A stretch of 64,000 bases of DNA from Neonectria sp. B-13 (Eukaryota > Ascomycota > Sordariomycetes > Hypocreales > Nectriaceae). The notes beneath the pieces are model-generated. The model worked only from the letters and a program-made list of their open reading frames with translations. It was not told where the DNA came from and searched no databases. Both the position numbers and the translations under genes were made by a program. Every line of letters starts with the position of its first letter. The stretch's first letter is position 1. Shown here piece after piece: positions 33,569 through 43,800 of this stretch. The DNA is taken from NCBI GenBank assembly GCA_002682825.1, contig NOKP01000036.1, positions 62,001 through 126,000 on the forward strand. The letters are read 5' to 3'.

Positions 33569-33806
33569 TGTTCACAAGACTCTCATTCATTGTCTGGTCA
33601 CGTTTAGTCCTAGAGAACTTCCGTTATGCGTAATTTGCTGCTCTTCAAGGCTTCATCGTCATTAGTCATTCCTTTGCAAACAACTACCAAACTACAATAC
33701 CATGATACATCCCATAGCCTCCGTCATTGAAATGACACGTAGACATCGCCTAAATCAGGTCCGGGTTTTGGCGGTTATGGACCAGCTCCAAGTGTATCTT
33801 TCGCAG

Positions 33807-34370
33807 TCAACGTCCCATCCCCAAACCCCAGCTGATCGGAGCCTGGTGGAGTTCAAGCCCACCGCTCCTGTGCCACGTAGCTAAAAGAGTGTTGCAAATT
33901 CCGCATCTATGCTCCACGTCTTGTAACGGCGTCATTAGATATGGTATGCAGCATAGTCCCGTGAAAATGCCGAGGCAGATTGCCCACATACTATGTGTTT
34001 ACCGCAGCGTCAGCTCTCAACTACTTTCGGGTTATGCGTACTGCAGCAGGAACATTGTTCCGCTAACTGGGAGGGTGGCGAAGGAGGCTTACTGAGTGGT
34101 AGACCCAGGAGTGTAACTGATTACTGTCATGCCTGTCGACCCGCAGACAGGACATTGCACGAGTGCTGTCGTCTTGTTCATTGAACCGAGCGCAGTTGTC
34201 CTGCGAACCATATCTTGGGGGTTCGCGTGCAAAACTGATCGTTGTGGTTCATGAACGGGATTGGGGACGTTTGGAACTCCTGGTTGGGCCGGAAATCTTG
34301 CCGTTGGATGGAAACATTGGTGTTGCCATGGAGAAGTCGCGTCCACCTGCTGGGGATTGGGAGTTATCAT
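33807..34370 (-). CDS. LITAF-like membrane-associated zinc-ribbon protein
   Basis: Exons 34370-34093 and 33990-33807 give 153 residues. The 102-bp intron splits the LITAF domain exactly between its halves: the first Cys pair VQCPVCGSTGMTVISY, then, after splicing, THMWAICLGIFTGLCCIPYL (the hydrophobic membrane-inserting segment) and DVEHRCGICNTLLATW (second Cys pair). The N-terminus is Pro/Gln-rich (FPAQPGVPNVPNPV), as usual for the family. LITAF proteins sit on the cytosolic face of endosomal and lysosomal membranes. The start is uncertain: an upstream ATG near 34448 may belong to an extra first exon. No defects seen. Confidence 0.75.
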
Positions 34371-35479
34371 CTCCAGTTCCCTACCTCCCGTTCCTTGGTC
34401 GCTGCCATGAGGAGTCGGGCTGTTGAGGATTCGGAAAGTCAGTCAACATTTCTGAATGCGTATTCTTCAAGTACAGGAAGACGTAAGTCAACGTGGCCAT
34501 AACACCTACTTCTGATGGGACGGTGGCGGGGTTCTATAGGAAGGACTAGAACATGTTTCATTCTTTGTCGTTTTCGCCATCTGGTCTTTAAGGGTCGAGC
34601 AAATCGTTGTGGGAGCGAAGGCTCTTACCATCTGCAGTGGCCAGCTTCAATTGTCACGAAAATAATATACTCTCCACCTTCGAGCATCGTCCCTTCAACT
34701 GGCTACTTTGGCGCCGAGAACCAAGATCATTTTGGTTTTCTTTCGATGAATTTCACTCGCTGCAGACCAGGCCTAGATATTTTAGTGCCAGCACCATCCA
34801 ACATGATTCACATGATTACACAGGAATAGCATTTTGGAAACTGAAATCTTCTCAAGGTCAGTGGCATTTGAGTCGCAATCCGTTAACAAATCCGCTCATA
34901 AAATGTATCAAGACATGGTAGGTCTCGGCTCACGACCTGCTTGTACTACCATCTTGGGTTTGGGTGAGGCTTGCTTTTCACATGCACGCGGGCTCGCTGA
35001 AGACACATCCATGATATAGCCTTGCTCTAGCCTCCCGAGTCAAATAATGCTACAGTCAAAACTTGGGGCGTCATGATGACAATGGCCTGGCATTTGATCC
35101 GATTTTTGACGGAAACCTAAAGTGAATGCCAAGAGAACGCATGACTGCTAGGACGATAAAACAATGCCTGTCATCGCTCCACTCTTTTGGCTTCAGCCAC
35201 TAAAGCGAGTCTTAGCTGGTAAAGTTGAGGAATGGATTGTTAATATTTAGGGAGGCCGACTGATTTGCATGTGAGTTCGTGTTTCGGAGGATCCCGGCTG
35301 GCACAAGCCCTCTTATAATTAGAATGTGTCCCTTACGAGACATCTACGTCACCTATTGCGATGATGAGGTTGTAGGGCTAAACTCTTAGCTACAGTGTTG
35401 CTAATAATACAAACAATACGTATATTGGCAATATGGACCCCTCGCAATATTATTGTATTGTCAGAGATGCATATTATAT
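34371..35479. other. Intergenic region before the palindromic element
   Basis: 1.1 kb. It holds the LITAF-gene promoter and unassigned sequence; composition turns AT-rich after about 35,390. Overlapping small plus-strand ORFs (34515-34921) have no protein features. Confidence 0.4.
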
Positions 35480-35910
35480 TAACGTACATGATAAGCAAGT
35501 GTCATAGATAAGCGAGTGTCTCACTCAGATTTACACCTTGAATCACGATTTTAAAAGAGCTATTAAAAATCCAAACTAAGCCTAAAATAGCTATAATTTT
35601 CAAAATGAGCTAATTAGCTTAGGCACTATCTAGAGAGAAATTCCTTAAAATCCTAGATAACTAGAATCTAGGTAGATATGAAAAGTAGGTCTAGTAAGTA
35701 TCCACTTTTCATATCTACCTAGGTTCCTAAGGGTTAGAATTTCTGGAAATTATTTTCTATTTAAATGCTAATCTAATTAGCTCATTTTGAAAATTATAGC
35801 TATTTTAGGCTTAGTTTGGATTTTTAATAGCTCTTTTAAAATCACAATTCAAGGTATAAATCTGAGTGTGACACTCACTTGTCTATGACACTCGCTTATT
35901 ATGTACGTTA
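35480..35910. mobile_element. 431-bp palindromic (fold-back) MITE, Tc1/mariner-pogo type
   Basis: Arms 35480-35617 and 35773-35910 are near-perfect inverted repeats of 138 bp; a second pair lies inside (35668-35686 against 35704-35722), so almost the whole element folds back. It starts TAACGTACAT and ends ATGTACGTTA, consistent with TA target duplications and termini ACGTACAT. The arm contains AAGCAAGTGTCATAGA and AAGCGAGTGTC. No ORF. The arm resembles the sequence in front of the pogo-like transposase at about 48,845-48,890, so that family could have mobilised it. Confidence 0.8.
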
Positions 35911-36080
35911 CCCAATATGAACATTACCCATATTGTATTGTATTGCTAAGAACTTAAGATATTTGCAGTATGGCAATATATCCTATATATTGTATGTTAT
36001 CTTTGTTATTAAACTGTGGTAGCTATAGTATTGTCTATTTGAAAGTCTTGTATTTTGAACCATGACTTTATGTACTCTAA

Positions 36081-38250
36081 TGCTTTAATTACATTACCCA
36101 AGTCGATTTTAACGGTCTATAATCATTATCTTTGCCCTAGAGAAGAGTTATTCAGGCTCTATAGACATTGTAGGAATTAATAGTATATCTATAGCTATCT
36201 TGCTTAGGCTTAGGTAGTTTTTCTACTGTATTTTCTCTAGCTACTATAAAAGAGTGCTTATAAAACTATAAACCTATTTAGACTTATAATAATGCTTATA
36301 TTTGTTTATAATGAGTAATAACTATAGGTACTTATTTTATTAATTTAAGAACTTATTTATAGTTACTAATGGGATCTTATAGGGAGGAAGAGGTAATTCT
36401 ATAGGTTTATATTCATTCTATAGTATCTTAATTAACTTCTTTAATAACTTAACCTACTTTTTTTTCTAGTTATCCTATATATAGTACTATTTATATAAAG
36501 GGTGGAGTATAATAGCTATAATGTAGGTAGATAATTCTTTAGTAAGCTAGTAGTACTTATCTAACTTTGCCCAGCTAGAGTTATATATTAGTACTATTAT
36601 TAGATTGCTAATATATGCCTCCTTCCCTACTTTAAATTGTACTAAAATGAAGTCTATAGCTAAGAGGATATTATTAAGTATTATAAATAATAACTTAAGA
36701 GCCTTAGTCATTATCTTTAGCTTCTCTAAGAAGGACTTAATCTTCTCTAAGATAGTCCAGTCCTCTGAAGAGAGCTTATCTTTAGTGCAATCTACTTCCA
36801 TCCATTTATTGAAATAGCTATCAATTGCATCTCTAAGGTTTAAGGCCACTTACAGCATGTTATACCACAAACTCCATCTTGTATCATTATCTCACACAAG
36901 CTTACAGTTATGGCTAATAGTGAGAAACTTTTGGCTGTACTGGATGCTTCGCTGGACGAAAACGACGAAGTTATAAAGCTTGCCAAGAGACCCCTTTTTC
37001 TGCTACGCTTCAATATGTTTTAAGGTCACATTATACAGACCAGGATCATCGAGTTCAAGTTTCTCATTAATGGTAACAAAGAGGAAGGCTTTGACAGCAA
37101 GGTTCATAATATGGCCTTAGCAGCAGAGTCAGTGCACTTTAGGATCATTTGAATGTTATATCAGCATAGGAGGCCTATAGGATATTAGGGCCGCCAGCTA
37201 GGAGAAACAGTGAGTTATACTAACCAAGCGAAAGGGATCTCATTATTGTATCAATATTGCCTACATTATCCATCATAAAATATCCAAGCTTTAAAGCAAA
37301 GCCCTAGTTATCAACTACTTCCAAAATGGCTATAGTAAGGTAAGAACCATTATACTTACTGTTAATGTCTTTCAATGCTAAAATATAGTATTCTAGCTGA
37401 CTGTCTTCTATGATATAGTGGCTAACTATGCCTAAGATAGCTAGAGAGTTAGGAGAAGTCTAAAGGTTATAGCTAATATAAATTCTTAACTTTACTAACT
37501 GTATATACTACTTAACCTTCTCCTTCTGGTCTTTATACTACTGTATGATCTATTTCTTAATAGTCTTATGCATATCTAGAAGCTATATATTGATATTGTT
37601 ATTAATATAGGCTAAGAGTGCTTAGAACTTTAGGCATTTTATAAGCTGAAATGGGAGAGAATAGGCTATAATAAACCTTATGTATAACACTTTGAGCTAG
37701 CTAGGGTTGATTGAATCTCTAGATTGATCGTTGAGCTGATAGTGTTTGTAGGGATTTTCTTCTGCTGTAGTATGAGCTTGTTCAAGAATTGTTTATATTG
37801 TTATTACTTTAGCTGTTTATAGGGCTCCTTTGGGCAGACTATGACTGTTAGGAGGAGGGTCCATAAGATGTTTTATAGGAGCCATAGTACCCCTAGAATA
37901 GGCATAGGTTTTGTCATAATGTTTATAGTACTACTCTTATTTTCCAATCTACTAATTATAGTATCTCATCTTAATCTCCTTGTCTAGCATATGATAGAAG
38001 ACCCATGAGGTTCTGGGCTTGGTGGAGGAGGTTGTGGAGGCTGTGCGAGGTCGAGATGACTGGCATTTGGACGTTCGGCTCACGTCTAGGTCATATAACT
38101 GCTGGCTGGAAAACTCCGAAAAGTCGTCTGAAATTGACAACTCTCTTCGTGGCGACCATTGTACAAAAGGGAGGCGTTGTTGAGGCATCGCGGTAAGTCT
38201 GTAGGCTTGACAGTGATAAAGAAAATGGGTTGAGGCGACAATGGTCAATG
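36081..38250 (-). pseudogene. RIP-mutated hAT transposase
   Basis: Minus-strand reading from about 38,250 down. The N-terminal part is unmutated (STTSSTKPRTSWVFYHML) and matches the BED-finger start of fungal hAT transposases, then RIP stops appear. Later segments follow family order: HYIIEDSQLEYYILALKDIN near 37,400; GYFMMDNVGNIDTIM near 37,250; GSLGKLYNFVVFVQRS near 36,950; DNDTRWSLWYNML near 36,880; and a 100-codon open stretch 36849-36547 with LRDAIDSYFNKW and LSSEDWTILEKIKSFLEKL. Hence a nearly full-length copy with stops. hAT enzymes move DNA by cut-and-paste with 8-bp target duplications; terminal repeats were not found. The lower boundary is approximate. Confidence 0.8.
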
Positions 38251-38551
38251 TCGACAGACAACCACTGGTGATGACCTAGGCTGACCTTGAGTTTGTCTGC
38301 GTTCCTGTTCACGATCTCGGACTGATCTCAGATGGTCTTGAACCTGCTGGCCCCCGTGGCTTTGCGCCAAAAGAAAGCCCCGCCAGGGTCAACAGACATT
38401 AACCCAACGAGCGTGCACGGATAAAAAGGATGTAATTTCTTGAAGATAATGAAGACAGGGGGTCAACGCACGGACGAAAAGTGTGAAATTTATTAAATTA
38501 CAAGCAACCCTTGGTACAGTAGGCTGGAGACCCCTGACAAATTCTAGAATC

Positions 38552-39646
38552 CTATTCCTGAGAGTGTACAGTGCTTGCTCGCTCACCAATATCGCGACCG
38601 CGCTTCTCCCAGGTCTGTTCAACCTTTGCAAACTGTTCCCAGAACACGTCCTCGGATTCGAAAGCGTCGCCCTGCCCGGAGGAGACCTCGTCTGTTAGGC
38701 AGAGCACAGCCATGTTGTCTGGCTCCTTTCTCTCGGTCTCGTCACCACGTGTCCCGCGGCTGTAAATCGCCTTGAGCCGAAGTGGCAATTGGAGAGGCGT
38801 CGCGGGCTTGTCCGTCTCGTTTGATCGAACGCGGCAGAACTTGGCATCCACGAGTTGGTATTCCGCTGCCCATACGCTCTTACCCGGGAAAGTCTCCCTC
38901 GTGTACCGGCCCCGGCTATTGGTGACAGAGGAGGCTGCGCCGAGGGGAATGTTGAGGAGCGCCATGATCTCTGCAGCGACGCTGGCTTCGACTGAGACGT
39001 CGTTCTTGCTCCAGGCGAAGCTCGTGCAATCCTCGAACTCGTATATGCCGGTGAGCATCCAGATCTTGGGCCACCAGCGCAGCGGCGTCAGCTTCAACCT
39101 GGCGTGTTCGTGGCTCGAGACAGACAGCCACTTCTGTACCGTTTCCCGCGTGGAATCGACTGCGAGAACTTTCTCTGAGAGGAACTGCTGAGAGCTTCCA
39201 CTTCATGAGCTACAAATTCCGCGTGGCAACGAAGAAGGGAGAGAAGAGAGGCCCGGAACTCACTTCTTCAGCGTAATACGCCTGCATCGTTCAGAGGCTA
39301 CCGCACGCTGGGTATCCTTGTTTACCGACAACCCGACAGTCACCATGTCGATAGCCGTCGCCGAGATCCCAAATCCTCGCAAAGAAGCGGACGAGTAGCA
39401 GATCTTCGACCTCGGTTGCACCTTTGCCCATGTATCGAGGTCAGTCTCGCTGCGGGAACGTCGTTAGAGGTCGGTTATGCAGCACAGGACGCGTTACTCA
39501 GACTCTCACCTTAATGGCTCCATGAAGCACTGGCGCCCTTTGGTGGGCCTGACGAAGGCGCCGAAGACCAGATGTCCAAGGGCCAGGTCCTGCGGCAAAT
39601 AGCCGTCGCTGTAGAAGTAGAAGGTTCGCTCTTCCGTTTCCGGCAT
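38552..39646 (-). CDS. Gasdermin-like pore-forming protein (fungal RCD-1/HET-Q1 type), probable
   Basis: Exons 39646-39510, 39449-39264 and 39200-38552 give 323 residues (the third exon may start 6 bp later; frame unchanged). The N-terminus FYFYSDGYLPQDLALGHLVF has the layout of fungal gasdermins (aromatic start, then D-x2-LG), followed by GFGISATAIDMVTVGLSV and KIWMLTGIYEFEDCTSFAW, the alternating hydrophobic strand pattern of the pore-forming domain. A charged C-terminal stretch of ~85 residues follows LPLRLKAIY and could be the inhibitory part removed by proteolysis. In other fungi most gasdermin genes sit beside a protease gene of subtilisin or CHAT type, and cleavage releases a membrane-permeabilising, cell-killing form. 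Here the divergent neighbour is a TPR-CHAT protease. Identity rests on remembered family patterns plus context. Confidence 0.6.
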
Positions 39647-40103
39647 GTTTTAGGACAGTAGCCCAATGTTGCTGCGACTTATTACGCTTTCTCAACTAGT
39701 ATTGACCAGGTAGCATGATGTGAACTTGGTGCTGTTAACGTTGACATTTGCATCACAGAGAGGAAGGTTGCCAACAGTGGTCCTTTATGTAGCGACCGCC
39801 ATCGGTTTCTTCCGCATTCTAGACCTTCCAAAACCCCCTCAGGATTTGCTGTTAGGTTGACGCCCAGGAGGATATTCCACAAACACTCCCAAGCGGACCA
39901 TGAGAAGACACGCTACAATCAGGCAACCACAATCACCAGTTTTTGCCTCATCCCTAGAACCACCCTTGCCGCGTGTTTGAGCTACGTACCACATATCCAT
40001 CAACTCCCGACGGGTGAGTTGAGCCAGTTCGCAATATGCCTTCCAGCTTTCTGCAATGCGAGGTCAAACTTTCGCCATGGAGCAGGGCTGACGAATCGAT
40101 GAG

Positions 40104-40283
40104 TCATGCTTCGTGATCCCGCGAGGCCTCCCCTTCACGATTTTGCCAAAGCGCATTGCGCCACTGTCCGAACTTCGAGTCCTCCACCAGGGCGTTGGCC
40201 CAGACCAGGCCGATAGGCTCTGCCACCGGCTGACTACTATGGTTGGGCGATCGTCGTGATGTGGCAGTCGACTGGTATTTCAT
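40104..40283 (-). CDS. 59-residue ORF in the gasdermin/CHAT intergenic region
   Basis: Complete ATG-to-stop frame. It begins MKYQSTATSRRSP, then has a compact hydrophobic/aromatic block, PIGLVWANALVEDSKFGQW and RNALW, and a charged end. The block looks more protein-like than the chance ORFs nearby. It could be a small gene, or the last exon of a gene cut by the MITE 68 bp upstream. No family recognised. Confidence 0.3.
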   Translation of the reverse strand: MKYQSTATSRRSPNHSSQPVAEPIGLVWANALVEDSKFGQWRNALWQNREGEASRDHEA

Positions 40284-40351
40284 GATTATGCTGAAAGTAC
40301 GTCAGAGATACGTAGTGAAGATGAGTTCCGAAAGTAGACGTCGCGCCCGTA

Positions 40352-40678
40352 CTTGGGGGGGGTCTCAAAATCGACCATCCCCTGACCTTCGTACCTCAGG
40401 TAGGGGGGGTCGTTGACTAGCAAAAGGAGGTTTGATTCGCAAAAATGCAGCTAAACCAGATCTATATGTACTTATATAGCAAAAGCTACCCCGCATGTCT
40501 ACATAGATGCAGATAGGCCCCCTAAATTCTAAAAATGAAGCTACAAACTGAGTCACTTAAAATTAGTGCTAACTAAGGTCACCTTTTTTTTGCGAACCAA
40601 ACCTCCTTTTGCTAGTCAACGACCCCCCCTACCTGAGGTACGAAGGTCAGGGGATGGTCGATTTTGAGACCCCCCAAG
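40352..40678. mobile_element. 327-bp Tc1/mariner-type MITE in the CHAT promoter
   Basis: Perfect or near-perfect inverted repeats of about 94 bp (40352-40445 and 40584-40678), ends CTTGGGGGG/CCCCCCAAG, flanked by TA on both sides (40350-40351 and 40679-40680), the Tc1/mariner target duplication. The ~140-bp middle has no ORF. The arms differ mainly in the length of the G run, so insertion looks recent; no RIP signature. Confidence 0.85.
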
Positions 40679-40800
40679 TAGCATGGTTATTACCTGCCTC
40701 TCGCCATCTGTCAGGGCTGCGGGAATTGAGCTATCCATCCTCGTTCTGTTGGTAGCGGTCCCCATCGACGACCTTCACAAACGTCCGAAAGACCGAAATC

Positions 40801-43800
40801 ATGGACTACGCAACCCTATGCCAACTCCTGGGCGGAACAATCTTCTCGGAAGAGTACCGCGGAAACCTGAGTGAAATCGAATCCCGGTGTGCTGAACCAG
40901 CCATTACCCCCCCTGGATCAGCTTCCGTCGAGGACAGACACTTCGCTACCCTACTCCGGGCAGTTCACCTCATCTTCACCGGAAACCTATCCGAGGCACA
41001 GAGCCGCCTCGAGAGCCTCTTAGAGGAAGATGGTACAGGCACACAATTTGCGGCCCGCTGCCGTGTCTACCTGTTCTACCTCGTCTGCGTCAAGCGGCTG
41101 CCTCCTGTACTCCGGTTCCACAGCACTCTTGACAATCCGGCAGGCGTCCTCGTGGAGGCTGAGCTCCAGCTGGGGGAGAAAATGAAAGAACTCAAACGCG
41201 CAAGGCAGTATCTCTCTGCAAAGGACTGCCTGGAGGGTGTACTCCTCGGGAACATGTTGACGTTCAACACCACGCTCCATGTATCCTTCCAGGCACACCC
41301 ACAGTACCCTCCCAATGTGGCGAAAGGCAGGCCGATTCACCTGAATCCCTTCCCAGACGGCCTCAGCGATATGTCGGCTCGTCTCGCCTTGCCGGCCACG
41401 AAGCTCTACCTCGACCGATTGGCCGTTGAGCTGCATTTGGCAAGGGGCTCGCCGGAGTCACAAAGCATGCTAGAGCAGCTCCGAGTCGCCTATGACGCTG
41501 CCGCAGACTTCAGCGGCATGGCGAATTGCCTCCTCATCAAGGCCGACGGTGTGGTGTCCCGTCCGTTCACTAGTCCCTTGGCCATGGGCCTGATAGTCTT
41601 GTTACGCGGTGAAGGCTGGTGTAATGATACCTGGGACGCAGCAGAGCCTGCGTTTCTTCTCCGCGATGACAGGCAAGCCCAGGATCTCTACGACCAAGCC
41701 ACTTTCCTCTTCGAGGCAGCCAATTGTCCTCGTGGCAAGGCCGCCACCCTTCTTCGTCGAGGATGCATCCAGCATGCAGTTGCCCTCTCGGCTTCAGGGA
41801 CTGATACAAAAGCTCTGAAGGCATTTGACGAGGCGGGCCGCTACTTTTCACAAGCAGGTGAGCTTTTCGAGGGCGATATAGTGAATAGCATGCTGGTTCG
41901 ATGCCACCAGCTGCTGTTGGCTATAAGTGCTCGAGAGGTCGTCGAGGTTGGCAGTATCGTGGGACTGGCGTTTGACCCATTCGATGCCGCCAAAGACCTG
42001 GGACTGTGTGCCCATGGCACGGGGAATGTCGGGGCAGCACAATTCATGGGAACCTTGATCTTGAGGTTCGGGCGGTGGAGGTTCGTCTGCGACAGGGACG
42101 TCAAGCTCGCCTTGGTCTGCTGCGCGTGTGCCCGGGCCTTCTTCGCTGCGGCAAAGGATTCGTACCTGGAGCTCCAAGCACTTCTCGCCCATGCCAGTCT
42201 CTTGCACCAATCTGGGGATCTCGCACGAGCCGAAATCAAAATCATCGAAGGCCGAGAACCCGGCGGGCTCTTGGCGAGGGCGCTAGAGCGCATAGCAATG
42301 GTATGCGACAAGTCAGAAAAGATCAGCGCGCTGCACGCCTTGAGGTTCAGTACGCTCAAGAGTTTCGACATCGTAGCCAGCCGAATCTACCAAGCGACAG
42401 GCAACTCTGCGATGTTCCTCGAATGGATCAGTGAAAGGGACCGGCTAGCCCCGTTGGGAACTGGGAACCATAAGCAGGAGATGGAACGCCTGTTCGATCG
42501 CCTTGCTTCCATAGCACTGGGCACCGATCCCAGCGAGATGCCGTCGAGAAGAGCTGACCTCGTCAGCAGAATCGTGTCGCCAATCATCTCACAAGAACAG
42601 CTGCTGGCTGACTATAACAACACCATGCGGCTAGTATACGCAGCTCTTGACAAGGCTGACGTCGAAGCCTGGCAAGACCTCCTCCGCGAGTTCGTGTGGC
42701 GATGCGACCACGCTACCCAGCCAAGCCTGCCGAGCGACCAGATTGCCATCTTCAAATTGATTGCTTTGTCTCAACTTGGTGATCTGGATGAAGCGAGGGC
42801 AATTCTGCCGGCTGCTCTGCCCAGGCAGTTCGCCGGCCCTATGGTCCGTACCGCGCAAGATGTTCTGGAGCAGTATATGGAGGCGCATGCGCCGCCAGAT
42901 GTGGCCGCGTGGCGGCGTAAGCAGAAGCTAGATGCAGCGGACCGAGCAATATCATACTGCATCCTTGCTCGAGACTGGGCTCGTGGAGCCGAGGTGATAT
43001 CCAGAGCCATCGCCGCTCTTCCCGAGTACAACAGTCCACAGTCATTGCCACGCACTTCCAACTCCTGGCAGACGCTGACCTTTGTTGCGATGATACAAGA
43101 GCACAACAGGCAGCCAGAGAAGGCACTTAAGTGGTATCTTTATGCCCTAAAGGAGTTAGATGCCCTCAGAAACTCCGTGGATGTCGAGGCTCGTCGCGGA
43201 TGTCACTCGTCAATCCATAGCGGAGAGCTATTCGCTGGACTGATAAGGGTATGCCTTGCCTTCGAACGGAGCCCGCCCTCGTCAAGTCGAGAGCGGCTGC
43301 CGCAACAGTGGGATCTGCCCGGTCTGTCCTGGGCGCAGCAGGCTCTGATCTTCATTGAACGTGGGCGATCTAGGGCACTGCTGGACCTTCTTGTGACAAA
43401 GGAGAACTTGGATCCTAAGAAGGTCACGGAATGGGCGGCATGGGCAAACAGGGCATACGAGGTCCATCTCCTCCTTCCCCTGGCAACTCGGCAGGGCAAT
43501 GACGGTCGTATCCTGTCATACGGCGAAGTAGCCGAGAGACTGGGCCAGCATGGACGTAGTTCTGCAATGCGGAACCTGGAGGACGTTCTTAGCGCACTTT
43601 CAAGACTTGAGGCAGAACAGCTGGCGGCGGGCTCCATGTTCAGCCTCGCTGATCCTGTGCTAACTGCCGAACCACTCTTTGAGTGTATCCCCCAGGATAC
43701 GGTTGTCTTTGAGATCAGTTCGAGCAGACAGGGCCTCATTGTGCTAGGCGTCACACACAAAGGAGTCGAGGCTTGGCACCAGAGCAGCCTGACCGACATC

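Larger units (their letters stand above)
39647..40800. promoter_or_regulatory. Divergent promoter of gasdermin-like and CHAT genes, carrying a MITE
   Basis: 1154 bp between start codons at 39646 (minus) and 40801 (plus). It contains a 59-codon minus ORF (40104-40283) and a 327-bp TA-flanked MITE (40352-40678) whose right end is 122 bp before the CHAT start codon. The layout suggests co-regulation, possibly altered by the insertion. Confidence 0.5.

Noticed and set aside
34515..35019. Overlapping plus-strand ORFs of 61-104 codons
   Set aside because: Different frames over the same bases, low-complexity translation, no motif.
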